A stretch of DNA of 64,000 nt from an uncultured Collinsella sp. (GTDB lineage Bacteria; Actinomycetota; Coriobacteriia; Coriobacteriales; Coriobacteriaceae), in assembly GCA_934647195.1 (NCBI GenBank), contig CAKUFD010000001.1, positions 268,424 through 332,423 of the forward strand. Reading direction: 5' to 3'. Below the pieces are notes generated by a model that ran no database searches, had not been told where the DNA came from, and saw only the letters and a program-made list of their open reading frames with translations. Below, in pieces: positions 8,196-16,756 of this stretch; positions within the stretch are counted from its first letter, which is position 1, and the number at the start of each line of letters is the position of its first letter. Position numbers and translations under genes: made by a program.

Positions 8196-10637
8196 CTACT
8201 TATTGCGCCTGCGTGCAAGTGCGGATCCCGCTGCGATGGCAACGGCTCCTGCGATGCAGACGCTTGCGGCCGCCATTACCATGCTGTCGCCCGTGGCAGG
8301 GAGGACCTTTTTGCCCTTTGCCTGCTTCTTTGTCGTCGCGGCGGTGCTGCTATCGCTTGCGTCGCCATTCGCATTGCCCGGCTTATCGGTTGGGGTGGGG
8401 TTCGCCTCGTGGTCGGAGTCATCGATCGTGAGGGACTCTTCGCCGCGGCCGTCGGCTCCGCCGTTGATGCCCTTGCCGCCTGCAATCTGGCGATTGGCTG
8501 CCTTGGTGGTAACGGTGACGGTCTTCACGCCGGCATCGGCTCCGTTGATTGCGGTGTTATAGATGGTATCGGCATCGCCTCCAGTGAGGATGAGCGTGCC
8601 TGTCGAAAGTGTGCCCGTTCCCGTAACCGCCGTGGCGGGAATGCCGTTGCCGCCAACCTCATAGGTTCCGCCGGTTGCCGCAAGCGTTCCCGTGCCGGTG
8701 ATGCTGCCGCGGTCGAGCTCGATGGCGCTCGCTGCATTGCCGGGCGCGGTGCCGCCGTTACCGCCGGTTACCGTGAGGGTGGACCCTGCGGGAATCTGCG
8801 CGGTGCCTTCGACCTTGAGGCCGATCTGGCTTTGGTCGGCCTCGATGGTGTTTGCGCCCTCAAAGGTAACGGTGCCGTTGACGATCACTACCTGTGCCGG
8901 TGCAGCAGGCGTTGGCTTGCGGCCATCGGTGAGGAACTGGGCGTGCGAGACGACCTCGGAATCCTTGAGCGTGGAGCCGTCGTTGAGGGTGATGGTGCTC
9001 GTGACAGAAGAGCTGCGGTTTAGCGTGAGCATGCCGCCGTTGACCTCGATGGGGCCAAAGGCGCAGGAATCAGTGAGCGTCAGCTTGCCGCCCTTCTCCA
9101 CAACGATTTTGACGGAGCTGTTGATCTTGATGTTCTCGAGCGTGACGTCGGCCCCGGCAGGGATGACGAGCGTATCGCTCGCGGCGGCATCGTTTGAGTT
9201 ACCGATCTGCCCGTACAGGCCGCTTGTGTGGGAGCCGTAGATGTGGTGCAGCCATGTGGGGATCGTCGCGTTATCGCTGCGGTCGATCTCGTAGGGCTCC
9301 ATATCCCAGCTGTCGGGGTTTCCGGAGAGCGTGGCAATCTGGCTTGCAAGCGTTTCGTTTCCGCTGTAGATGCGCAGCTCTACCGTGTTCGTGTTAAAGG
9401 TGTAATCTCCCAGTGTCGCCACCGCGCCAACCTGGTAGGTACCCGCGGTTCCCGCCGTGCCGGAAAGCGTTACGGTCGCCTTGCCGCCGGCGTTGAAGAG
9501 CGTGGCAGAAAGACCTGCGCCTTCAGGTGAGATTTGGGGCTTAAGGGAATACGCTTTCCCTTCTGCCGTGGACGAGAAGTCAAAGTAGCTCTGCTTGTCG
9601 CCGGCCTCGTCGGTGACATAGACGGTGAGCTCGTGGTTCGAGCTGTCCTGGTAGTCACCCTGTCCCGTACGGACGGCGTCGAGGGTGCCCTCCACGGTAA
9701 AGGCGTAATCTTGATGCACTGTGATACTCACGGTCACGGATTTGCTTTGCGTGCCGTTTCCGGATTCATCTGGGGCAACGGCGGTGATGGTGGCAGTGTA
9801 GGTTCCGTATGCCGCGGGCGTGCCGGAAATCGTGACCGTGTTGCCGTCTACAGAGGCGGTGAACCCCGAATCTGCCTGGTCGATGCTCGCGGCGACCGTG
9901 GCCTTCTTTGCATTGGTGCCGCTCAGTGTGAGCTCGATCTTGTCTTGGAACGCGCGGTTGTGCACGGCGTCGTTGAGGGTTTCCTTGTTGGCAACGAGTC
10001 CAAGGTCTTCGAAGGCGCTCTCGGCCGTGCCCTTGTTGGTGGGTTCCTTTGTTGTTCCGGTGTAGCTTGCCTGGCCGTTATTCAGGATGCTCGCTGTTTC
10101 GAACGTGCAGTTCTCGAAGGTCGCCTTGCCACCTGCCTCGATCTTCACGCGGCCGGTGAAGATGCAGTTTTTGAACGTGATGTTCGTGCCCGAGGGGATA
10201 ACCAGGTGATCGTCGAGAAGCTTGAGCGTCAGATGGTCGAGCGTTGTGGTGGAGCCAGAGGCAAAGGTGAGGGTCTCGTAGCTGTTTGCATAGCCAAGCT
10301 GGCGATCGTATGCTTTGCCCTCGCTCTCCCAAAAATACTGTTGCCAGCCGGTCATGCTCTTGACTTGCGCCGGGATGACGGTTGTGCCGTTGTCGCTGTC
10401 CGAGACGCCGCAGGTGTTCGCTGAAATCTTGATAGACGTTGCGTCGGCGAGCTTGTTGTTGATCCAGCCGTAGAGGGCGGGGTAGTTGTCGTCGACAACA
10501 AGCTCGCTTGCCGAGGCCGTTGCCGCAAAGGCGGGTGCGGGGAGGGCGAGCGTCGTGCCTGCGGTTCCACTCACGACGGCAAGGGCAACCGCTCCGGCAG
10601 CCAGTACTCCCGGCACGCGCCTCGATGGTGCTTTCAT
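8196..10637 (-). CDS. LPATG-anchored cell-surface protein with pectate-lyase-like repeats
   Basis: An 813-aa secreted protein. The signal peptide is MKAPSRRVPGVLAAGAVALA and onward to ALPAPAFAATA. The middle alternates beta-helix-like stretches (LDHLTLKLLDDHLVIPSGTN, FKNCIFTGRVKIEAGGKATF, LENIKINSSVKIVVEKGGKL) with two Ig-like putative segments (AAYGTYTATITAV, GTAGTYQVGAVATLG). The C-terminus carries VLPATGDSMV, a hydrophobic helix and an ARRRNK tail, a sortase signal. The repeats 'I..G..v.f.n.' resemble those of right-handed parallel beta-helix adhesins or carbohydrate-binding proteins; no catalytic residues can be assigned. AAGGAG precedes the ATG, and a palindrome lies in the promoter region. 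Confidence 0.8.
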   Translation of the reverse strand: MKAPSRRVPGVLAAGAVALAVVSGTAGTTLALPAPAFAATASASELVVDDNYPALYGWINNKLADATSIKISANTCGVSDSDNGTTVIPAQVKSMTGWQQYFWESEGKAYDRQLGYANSYETLTFASGSTTTLDHLTLKLLDDHLVIPSGTNITFKNCIFTGRVKIEAGGKATFENCTFETASILNNGQASYTGTTKEPTNKGTAESAFEDLGLVANKETLNDAVHNRAFQDKIELTLSGTNAKKATVAASIDQADSGFTASVDGNTVTISGTPAAYGTYTATITAVAPDESGNGTQSKSVTVSITVHQDYAFTVEGTLDAVRTGQGDYQDSSNHELTVYVTDEAGDKQSYFDFSSTAEGKAYSLKPQISPEGAGLSATLFNAGGKATVTLSGTAGTAGTYQVGAVATLGDYTFNTNTVELRIYSGNETLASQIATLSGNPDSWDMEPYEIDRSDNATIPTWLHHIYGSHTSGLYGQIGNSNDAAASDTLVIPAGADVTLENIKINSSVKIVVEKGGKLTLTDSCAFGPIEVNGGMLTLNRSSSVTSTITLNDGSTLKDSEVVSHAQFLTDGRKPTPAAPAQVVIVNGTVTFEGANTIEADQSQIGLKVEGTAQIPAGSTLTVTGGNGGTAPGNAASAIELDRGSITGTGTLAATGGTYEVGGNGIPATAVTGTGTLSTGTLILTGGDADTIYNTAINGADAGVKTVTVTTKAANRQIAGGKGINGGADGRGEESLTIDDSDHEANPTPTDKPGNANGDASDSSTAATTKKQAKGKKVLPATGDSMVMAAASVCIAGAVAIAAGSALARRRNK

Positions 10638-10661
10638 AGAGCTCCTTCTCTTGTTTGATGA

Positions 10662-10681
10662 TAGTTAGCAGAGACTAACTA
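10662..10681. promoter_or_regulatory. Inverted repeat in the promoter of the 813-aa surface-protein gene
   Basis: TAGTTAG (10662-10668) and CTAACTA (10675-10681) are perfect arms around a 6-base spacer, 25 bases upstream of the start codon. On the minus strand TATTAT directly precedes it and could be the -10 element, so binding here would overlap the start of transcription. Confidence 0.4.
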
Positions 10682-10775
10682 ATAATACAGAAGAGGAGGT
10701 GCTCTTGGCCGAGAAAGTTATATATTGGTAACAAAAGAAGATGATGCCACGTAAAGAATCGGGCACGGGGCCTGC

Positions 10776-11405
10776 CTAGTGCTTGCCGTTGCTCGCCGCG
10801 GCGCCGTTCACGTGGTCACGCGCAAAGATCACGCCGCGGGTAAGTGCAGTTGCCGCTGCCTCGGCGGCGCGGACCGTGGTCTCGTCAAAATCCTCGGCCT
10901 CGCGGGAGCGGAGCTGCTTGAGCACGAAGTCTGCTACCGGCATGCGTCCCGGAGGGTTGCCAATGCCCACGCGCACGCGGTTGAAGTCGCGGCTGCCCAT
11001 CTTGTCGATGATCGAACGCAGCCCGTTGTGCCCGGCGTGCCCGCCGCCCACCTTGATGCGCACGTCGCCTGCGGGGATGTCCAGCTCGTCGTGAATCACC
11101 AGCAGTTCTTCGACGCTCACCTTGTACTGCGCGCAAAGCTTGGAGATGGGCCCGCCGCTCGTATTCATGTACGACTGGGGCTTTACCAAGATGACCTCGC
11201 GCTTGCCGCCCTCGGCCTCGGCATCGTTGACCTTGATGGAAGCGACCTCGGCGCCGGCCTGGTTTTTCCAGTAGGTCACGTTTGCCTGGCGAGCGAGCTC
11301 GTCGATCGCTTTGAATCCGGCGTTGTGGCGCGTCTGCGCGTACTCCTCGCCCGGGTTGCCAAGACCGGCGATCATCCTGATTTTTTGCGGTTGAGCTGCT
11401 GCCAT
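10776..11405 (-). CDS. pth: Peptidyl-tRNA hydrolase
   Basis: A 209-aa enzyme that cleaves peptidyl-tRNA released from stalled ribosomes. GLGNPG near the N-terminus, the catalytic His in TRHNAGF, the Asn/Asp residues in KPQSYMNTSGG and VIHDELDIP, and GGGHAGHNGLRSI are all present. The start ATG at 11405 (MAAAQPQKIRMIAGLGNPG) has AGAGGAA before it. A frame continuing upstream to 11648 is low-complexity and not conserved. Downstream lies the surface-protein promoter. Confidence 0.93.
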   Translation of the reverse strand: MAAAQPQKIRMIAGLGNPGEEYAQTRHNAGFKAIDELARQANVTYWKNQAGAEVASIKVNDAEAEGGKREVILVKPQSYMNTSGGPISKLCAQYKVSVEELLVIHDELDIPAGDVRIKVGGGHAGHNGLRSIIDKMGSRDFNRVRVGIGNPPGRMPVADFVLKQLRSREAEDFDETTVRAAEAAATALTRGVIFARDHVNGAAASNGKH

Positions 11406-11484
11406 GGGTGGTTCCTCTCGTGCATGTTGTCCATGGGTATGGTGATGGGACGTGCGGGCTATGTCAAACCATGCGCAGCAAAAA

Positions 11485-11516
11485 GCGGGACAAGACCATG
11501 CTCGGTCTTGTCCCGC
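11485..11516 (-). terminator. Strong intrinsic terminator of the zinc-ribbon gene
   Basis: A perfect 13-bp stem (11485-11497 with 11504-11516) and 6-base loop; on the minus strand it is followed by TTTTTG. It lies 35 bases past the stop of the zinc-ribbon gene and before pth. Confidence 0.85.
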
Positions 11517-11550
11517 TTGGTATAAGCGTTCGGTTCGTGCGGCGAGGTGA

Positions 11551-12219
11551 CTATTGGAAGGTGGGGGTGGTCTTCTTGTTGTCGAGGATTGTCTTGATGC
11601 CGCAGGCGATAAGCACGATGCCGCAGATGATGAACAGGTAGAACGCAAAGCTCATCTTGCCGACGCCATAGGTGTTGTCGTTGACATAGCCCATGAAGGC
11701 AAGGAAGGCGACGACGGTGATAGCGCCGATGGCGATCTGGGCAATGGCGCGCGGCTGTGTCTTCTTTACCAAAAGGCCAACGAGCAGCGCGGCGATGCCG
11801 GGAACCAAGTAGATGATATTGGTGAACTCGCCGCTAAGGTACTTACTGCCAAACGTCATGCCAAATCCGCTCATGCTATATGAGTAGCCAAAAGCGGAGA
11901 GGCTCACCAGCGGCAAGAAGAAGGAGATGACCATCACGACGCCGGCGACGAGGCCAGCGAGCGTGATGGGGTCGCTCGGCAGGGAGGAGAGGACGGCGGG
12001 GGCGTTTGCGCCAAAGGGGTTTGCCTGCTGCTTGGGCTCGGCAAAGGGATTGGGCTGAGGCTTGGGCGCACCCGCGGGCTGCGGCGTGCCAGCGGCCTGA
12101 GGCACGGCAGCCTGCGGCGCAGCGGCGGAGGCCCGAGGAAGCGAGGGCAGCGTGGCTCCGCACTCAACGCAGAACTTGGCTTCGTCGGCATTCTTGGTGC
12201 CGCATTTAGGGCAGAACAT
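11551..12219 (-). CDS. Zinc-ribbon membrane protein
   Basis: A 222-aa protein. Residues 1-25 (MFCPKCGTKNADEAKFCVECG) form a zinc ribbon with two CxxC pairs. A Pro/Ala/Gln-rich linker follows to about residue 85, then four hydrophobic segments (near LAGLVAGVVMVISFFLPLV, YLVPGIAALLVGLLV, IAIGAITVVAFLAFMGYV and FAFYLFIICGIVLIACG). Proteins of this design are common in Coriobacteriia and Firmicutes, and no function is established. The ATG at 12219 is preceded by AAAGGA and starts exactly at the ribbon; the open frame upstream to 12264 is not conserved. Confidence 0.75.
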   Translation of the reverse strand: MFCPKCGTKNADEAKFCVECGATLPSLPRASAAAPQAAVPQAAGTPQPAGAPKPQPNPFAEPKQQANPFGANAPAVLSSLPSDPITLAGLVAGVVMVISFFLPLVSLSAFGYSYSMSGFGMTFGSKYLSGEFTNIIYLVPGIAALLVGLLVKKTQPRAIAQIAIGAITVVAFLAFMGYVNDNTYGVGKMSFAFYLFIICGIVLIACGIKTILDNKKTTPTFQ

Positions 12220-12474
12220 ACGCGGTCCTTTCGATCTGTGCCGGCGATTGAGGTACCGCGGCAAAATGATGGGTGCGTCTTCTAAACGCTGTTGCTATTC
12301 CACATATTAGTAGTTGCGCACCGTTAATACCACGTTTTGAGTTCGTAATACATCCAAAACGGAGCAGCGCGGATGTATCGCTATCGGTGCTGTACGAGGG
12401 AAATCCGCATGGGTCCGGTGCGCGCTGACGCACGGTAATGCAAAAAGACCGGTTTTGTTTCAGGCGAGTAGGCG

Positions 12475-13377
12475 CTAATCCGCAAGCCCACTGTTGACGT
12501 TAAAGTCGGTGCACACATAGTCGATGAACTTTTGAGTGAGGGGCGTAAGCGGTTCTTCGGCTAGCCATACAAGACCGAGGGTGGAGTAGAGCGGCTGCTT
12601 AAAGGACACGATGGCAAGGTCGTCTGCCAGGTAGGTCGATACCAGGCGGCGCGGCAGCACGGTGATGCCCATGTTGTTTTGTACGGCCTTGATAAGCATG
12701 CGATGGCGCGAGTGATGCAGTGGCGCATTGGGGAAGAACCCTTGGTTTTCGCAGGCTCGCCGGAAGATCTGCGTTACGTCGGACTTCTCCTCCAAAAGGA
12801 TGAACTCCTCGTTGCGAAGCTCTGCCAGCCCCACATGCTCGTGGGTTGAGAGCGGATGCTTGGTGGAGCATGCGACGACTATCTCGTCGAGAACAAGGGG
12901 GACATAGGAGTACTTGTCGGGATCGAGCATGTCTACGCGCAGGAGGGCGAGTTCGATTTTGTGGCGATCGAGCTTGTCGATCAAATCCTCTTGGCTACGC
13001 TCGAAGTAGTCAATCTGAACCGAGGTATTGCGCGCCCAATAGGAGCTGAAAGCGTTTGCAAATCCGTATTCCTCTGCCAAAGGGAGCGAGCCGATGCGCA
13101 AGGGGTACGTGCCACCCTCGCGATACATCTGCAGACGATCGACGGCGCGATGGTATTCCGGAAGCATCTTGCGCACATAGGAGTAGAAATCAAAGCCGGC
13201 CTGTGTGAGCTCTACGCCGTTGCGTGTCTTCTTAAACAGTTTGACCCCCAGCTCACGCTCCATCTGGGCCATCTGTTTTGAGAGGGAGGACTGGGAGATG
13301 AACAGTTTGTCGGCGGCATCGGTATATTTACCGGTATTCGCGACGGTGAGGAACGCTTCGAGCTTTCTCAAATCCAT
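12475..13377 (-). CDS. LysR-family transcriptional regulator, cassette 1
   Basis: A 300-aa LTTR, normal length. The N-terminal helix-turn-helix is KLEAFLTVANTGKYTDAADK followed by LFISQSSLSKQMAQME; the effector-binding domain covers about residues 90-295. It is divergent from the ubiD gene at 13655 across a 277-base region with several copies of a TATTCCA-type element, so it most likely controls that ubiD-subunit D pair in response to the substrate. It is clearly paralogous to the LysR at 15641-16525 (shared FERSQEDLI/SERSQEDLI, RVDMLD/RFDMLD, HSRHRML/HSRHWML). Confidence 0.9.
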   Translation of the reverse strand: MDLRKLEAFLTVANTGKYTDAADKLFISQSSLSKQMAQMERELGVKLFKKTRNGVELTQAGFDFYSYVRKMLPEYHRAVDRLQMYREGGTYPLRIGSLPLAEEYGFANAFSSYWARNTSVQIDYFERSQEDLIDKLDRHKIELALLRVDMLDPDKYSYVPLVLDEIVVACSTKHPLSTHEHVGLAELRNEEFILLEEKSDVTQIFRRACENQGFFPNAPLHHSRHRMLIKAVQNNMGITVLPRRLVSTYLADDLAIVSFKQPLYSTLGLVWLAEEPLTPLTQKFIDYVCTDFNVNSGLAD

Positions 13378-13654
13378 ACTGCAAACCTCCTTAAATGTGC
13401 CTCGTTATTCGCATTTTTCTAGTTAGGAAAATTGCACACTCTACGATACAAAAAAACAACCCCACGTTAAAGGGTTATTTTCCACGAACGGGGCAATTGC
13501 GGACCAACGGAGTTGCCCAAATGGAATAACCCGAACCTGTATGCACGCGTTATTCCACTGGGGAAAGTCGTGCTTCCGCAAGGGAATCGCGCGAACGGTT
13601 GCGTGGCGTGAAACTGAAGTCACGTTCTTCGGAAGCTTTCGGAAAGGAGCTTTC
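13378..13654. promoter_or_regulatory. Divergent LysR/ubiD control region with repeated operator-like motif
   Basis: Three related elements: GGGTTATTTTCCA (13472-13484), GCCCAAATGGAATAACCC (13515-13532) and, inverted, GTTATTCCACTGGGG (13549-13563). The first two form an imperfect inverted repeat. The same core, TATTCCA followed at short distance by TTGGGC, recurs in the second LysR/ubiD region at 16612-16673. LysR proteins usually bind such sites near the divergent promoter; binding here is inferred. Confidence 0.55.
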
Positions 13655-15106
13655 ATGTCAAAGGTGTATCAGGATCTTCGTTCGTTCCTCGCCACGCTCG
13701 AGGAAGAGGGCCAGCTCGTTCACGTGACCGATGAGGTTCTCCCCGAGCCGGATATCGGTTCTGCCGGTCGTGCCGCCAGCCGTATGACCAACGGCCCTGC
13801 TGTCATGTTCGACAACATCAAGGGCTATGGTCCTGGCCACAGCGTTGTCACCAACGTTCACGGCTCCTGGGCAAACCACGCTCTCATGATGGGTATGGAC
13901 AAGAACACCAGCACCAAGGATCAGTTCCTCGAGCTGAACCGCCGCTGGGATCTTTTCCCGGTTAAGCCCAACGTCCTTGAGCGCGACGACGCTCCCTGCA
14001 AGGAGAACGTCATCGACGGCGCCGAGAACGTCAACCTGTTCGATCTGCTCCCGCTCTATCGCATCAACGAGCAGGACGGCGGCATGTTCATCGGTAAGGC
14101 CTCCATCATCACCGGTGACCCCACCGAGCCCGACAACTTCGACAAGATGAATGTCGGCACTTACCGCATCCAGGTCAAGGGTGCCAACCGCATCGGTATG
14201 CAGTGCCTGGCCATGCACGACATCGCCAAGCAGCTCGCCGAGGCCGAGAAGAAGAACGAGAAGTTCCCCATCTGCGTGACCCTCGGTAACGCCCCGCTGG
14301 TGACCTTCATGGCCTCTACCCCCGTTGGCTACACCCAGAACGAGTACGAGTTCGTGGGCGCTCTGAACAACGGCGTGCCTGCCGACATCGTCAAGTCCGA
14401 CCTGTATGATCACCTCTACGTGCCCGCCGGCGCCGAGGTTGTCCTCGAAGGCTACATCGATCCGCGCGTCCGCACCTGCGAGGGCCCGTTCGGCGAGTTC
14501 CCGGGTTCCTACTCCGGTTGCCGCGCTCAGTGCGAGGCCGTCATCACGCACGTGACCTATCGCACCAACCCGATCTTCGAGAACATCTACCTGGGCATGC
14601 CCTGGACCGAGATCGACTTCCTCATGGCACTCAACACCTCCGTGCCTATCTACAAGCAGCTGCATGACGAGGGCTTCCCCGAGGTCGTTTCCGTCAACGC
14701 TATGTACACCCACGGCTTCACCGAGATCATCTCCATCAAGCCGCGCTACGGTGGCCATGCAACGGGCGCTGCCTTCAAGCTGCTCTCCACGCCGCACGCC
14801 ATGCCGTACTGCCACAACGTCATCCTCGTCGACGACTATGTTGACCCGTTCGACCTCAACCAGGTTATGTGGGCCCTCTCGACCCGCGTGCGCCCGGACA
14901 AGGACGTCAAGGTCATCCCCAACTGCGCCGGCATGCCGCTCAACCCGTCCGAGGAAGTCGCTGGTATGACAGCCAAGCTCATCATCGACGCTACCACGCC
15001 GGTCGATCCCGAGCCGCTCACCCGTTCGGTCGAGCTCCTGAAGGATCCCGCCAAGACCGCTGAGTACGCCAAGATCATCGCCGATCTGATGGCTGCTAAG
15101 CAGTAA
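13655..15106 (+). CDS. UbiD-family decarboxylase, hydroxyarylic acid type, subunit C (cassette 1)
   Basis: A 483-aa prFMN-dependent (de)carboxylase. MNVGTYRIQVKG, carrying the Arg that contacts the cofactor phosphate/catalytic site, lies near residue 170. EGPFGEF at residues 276-282 supplies the two catalytic Glu residues (E276, E281), matching the Arg-Glu-Glu triad of UbiD/Fdc1. It pairs with the small subunit D gene at 15197, as in the BsdC/BsdD and VdcC/VdcD decarboxylases that act on vanillate or 4-hydroxybenzoate. The exact aromatic substrate cannot be read from sequence. The start ATG has GGAAAGGAGC before it; the longer open frame upstream (to 13541) lies in the control region. Confidence 0.88.
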   Translation: MSKVYQDLRSFLATLEEEGQLVHVTDEVLPEPDIGSAGRAASRMTNGPAVMFDNIKGYGPGHSVVTNVHGSWANHALMMGMDKNTSTKDQFLELNRRWDLFPVKPNVLERDDAPCKENVIDGAENVNLFDLLPLYRINEQDGGMFIGKASIITGDPTEPDNFDKMNVGTYRIQVKGANRIGMQCLAMHDIAKQLAEAEKKNEKFPICVTLGNAPLVTFMASTPVGYTQNEYEFVGALNNGVPADIVKSDLYDHLYVPAGAEVVLEGYIDPRVRTCEGPFGEFPGSYSGCRAQCEAVITHVTYRTNPIFENIYLGMPWTEIDFLMALNTSVPIYKQLHDEGFPEVVSVNAMYTHGFTEIISIKPRYGGHATGAAFKLLSTPHAMPYCHNVILVDDYVDPFDLNQVMWALSTRVRPDKDVKVIPNCAGMPLNPSEEVAGMTAKLIIDATTPVDPEPLTRSVELLKDPAKTAEYAKIIADLMAAKQ

Positions 15107-15196
15107 GCGTCCCTCTCTTTGCCGCGATTGGGCGCGCGAATTATGCGCGCCCATAGACGGCAGCTTGGTAAACCACGTCCCAAAGGAGGACAAAAC

Positions 15197-15403
15197 ATGA
15201 AGTGCCCGCGTTGCGAACATGACCAGATTTCAACGATCGCTAAGTCGCCTATCGAAGGCGTTTGGGAAGTCTATCAGTGCGATCAGTGCTTCTATTCCTG
15301 GCGCTCTACCGAGACCCCTCACGTCGATGACGTGTTTAAGCTGGATGCCGACAAGATTGCCAAACTTCAGGTAATTCCGCCGGTTCCGCCGCTGGAGGTC
15401 TAA
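15197..15403 (+). CDS. Non-oxidative hydroxyarylic acid decarboxylase subunit D (cassette 1)
   Basis: A 68-aa protein with CPRC at residues 3-6 and CDQC near 28-31 (a zinc-ribbon pattern), and YSWRSTE then VIPPVPPLEV at the end. It matches the small BsdD/VdcD/ShdD subunit found beside UbiD-type decarboxylases; the role of that subunit is poorly understood. AAAGGAGGACAAAAC precedes the ATG at 15197. Located 90 bases after the ubiD stop, probably in the same transcript, which ends at the 15486-15518 terminator. Confidence 0.85.
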   Translation: MKCPRCEHDQISTIAKSPIEGVWEVYQCDQCFYSWRSTETPHVDDVFKLDADKIAKLQVIPPVPPLEV

Positions 15404-15485
15404 GAGGCCAAAGGGGGTCGCACCTCATCCGAGGCTGAGGTGATGGGTAAATCAGGCATGCCCATCGTTTCGGCAAGCGGTATCG

Positions 15486-15518
15486 GGCCGCGGGGGCATA
15501 TGCCCTCGCGGCCTTTTT
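15486..15518 (+). terminator. Intrinsic terminator of ubiD cassette 1
   Basis: Arms 15486-15497 and 15502-15513 form a 12-bp stem with one mismatch and a 4-base loop, followed by TTTTT. Confidence 0.8.
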
Positions 15519-15640
15519 GCGTATGGAAGGGTTGCTCATATCGAACGTCCTGCGCAACGACGTTTGGCGAGGGAGCACCAGCCAAATAGGATTTGACATG
15601 CGACGCGGGAGCGCATCGCGGCAATGTTCGGTTTTGCGTT

Positions 15641-16525
15641 CTACTCGTTGTAGCTCTTGCAAACGAAATCGACGAACTCCATGGCGGTCCTGCTGAGCGA
15701 AACCTCGGGCGACCAGGCAAAGCCGACGGTCGTTTCGATCGGCTCGTCAAACGGCACGCAGACGATATCGTTCGCGTGGATGGGTGTTGCCATCCCGCGG
15801 GGCATGACGGTGGTGCCCATGTTGCGCTGCACCGCCTTGAGCAACATCCAGTGACGCGAGTGCGTAAGCGGCACATCGGGATAGAATCCATGCTTTTTGC
15901 AGGCGTTGATGAATACTTGCGAAAGATCGCTTCGCTCGGTGGGGAGGATGAACTGCTCATTTCGCAGAGATTCAAGATCGATGCTTTTGCGATGCGCCAG
16001 GGGATTGTGCTTGTTGAAAACGACAACGAGCTCGTCGGTCAAGATCTTGCGCGTCGAGAACTGCGAATGGTCGAGCATGTCGAAACGCACGATGGCAAGA
16101 TCGAGCTTATTTCGCTGCAATGCGTAGATAAGGTCTTCTTGGCTGCGCTCGGAAAACTCAATTTGAACGCCAGGGTTTTTGGACCAAAATGAGCACAGCG
16201 TGTCGCTGATGCCGTAGTCCTCTACAAACGGCAGCGAGCCAAAGCGGATGAATGCTTTGGTGCGCCCTTTGCAGGCTTCGATATGAGCTAGCGTGTTTTG
16301 CAGTTCCGGAAGCGCGTGGCGGGCATAGTAGTAAAACTCCCAGCCGGCTTGGGTGAGCTCAACGCCGGTGCTTGTCTTTTTGAAGAGCGGAGTGCCGATT
16401 TCTGCCTCAAGCTGCTTCATCTGCTTGGACAGTGCCGACTGAGAGGTATAGAGTTTCTCGGCCGCCGCCGTATATTGCTTTTGAGAGGCCACGCATAGGA
16501 ACGCTTCGATTTTCTTGAAGTCCAT
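15641..16525 (-). CDS. LysR-family transcriptional regulator, cassette 2
   Basis: A 294-aa LTTR with HTH AAAEKLYTSQSALSKQMKQ near residues 20-38 and a standard effector domain. Paralogue of the LysR at 12475-13377 and placed in the same way, divergent from the second ubiD gene. I chose the ATG at 16525 (MDFKKIEAF), matching its paralogue's MDLRKLEAF; the frame is open further upstream but not conserved. It probably activates the 16757-18468 operon. Confidence 0.9.
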   Translation of the reverse strand: MDFKKIEAFLCVASQKQYTAAAEKLYTSQSALSKQMKQLEAEIGTPLFKKTSTGVELTQAGWEFYYYARHALPELQNTLAHIEACKGRTKAFIRFGSLPFVEDYGISDTLCSFWSKNPGVQIEFSERSQEDLIYALQRNKLDLAIVRFDMLDHSQFSTRKILTDELVVVFNKHNPLAHRKSIDLESLRNEQFILPTERSDLSQVFINACKKHGFYPDVPLTHSRHWMLLKAVQRNMGTTVMPRGMATPIHANDIVCVPFDEPIETTVGFAWSPEVSLSRTAMEFVDFVCKSYNE

Positions 16526-16611
16526 ACCGCCTCCGACAACACCAGATGTCCTTTGCACAATTTCATGATAGGGGGCGGTAGGCCGTTTGATTTCACCCAC
16601 TTTAGCCAGTT

Positions 16612-16673
16612 GCTATTCCAAATTGCGCATAACGGGTCTGCAGGGACAGGGGTTATGCCCAATCTGGAATAGC
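16612..16673. promoter_or_regulatory. Long inverted repeat, LysR operator candidate
   Basis: Arms 16612-16633 and 16652-16673 are 22 bases each and pair with only two mismatches across an 18-base spacer. Each arm holds CTATTCCA followed by TTGSGC. The core matches the elements at 13472-13563 in front of the paralogous cassette. It lies between divergent LysR and ubiD start codons. Confidence 0.65.
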
Positions 16674-16756
16674 GGTAGAACAACGACGAATGTACCGGAC
16701 TCTTCCGTCGCGTTTATATAGGGGCAACGCAAACCCTCGTAGATGGGAGAGTACAC

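Noticed and set aside
13658..15220. Long minus-strand open frame opposite the first ubiD gene
   Set aside because: It mirrors a well-supported gene, has unlikely composition (Val/Leu/Gly/Asp/His-rich), and similar mirror frames occur opposite every GC-rich gene here (for example 16613-17920, 21818-23341, 24775-26145, 39283-41145).
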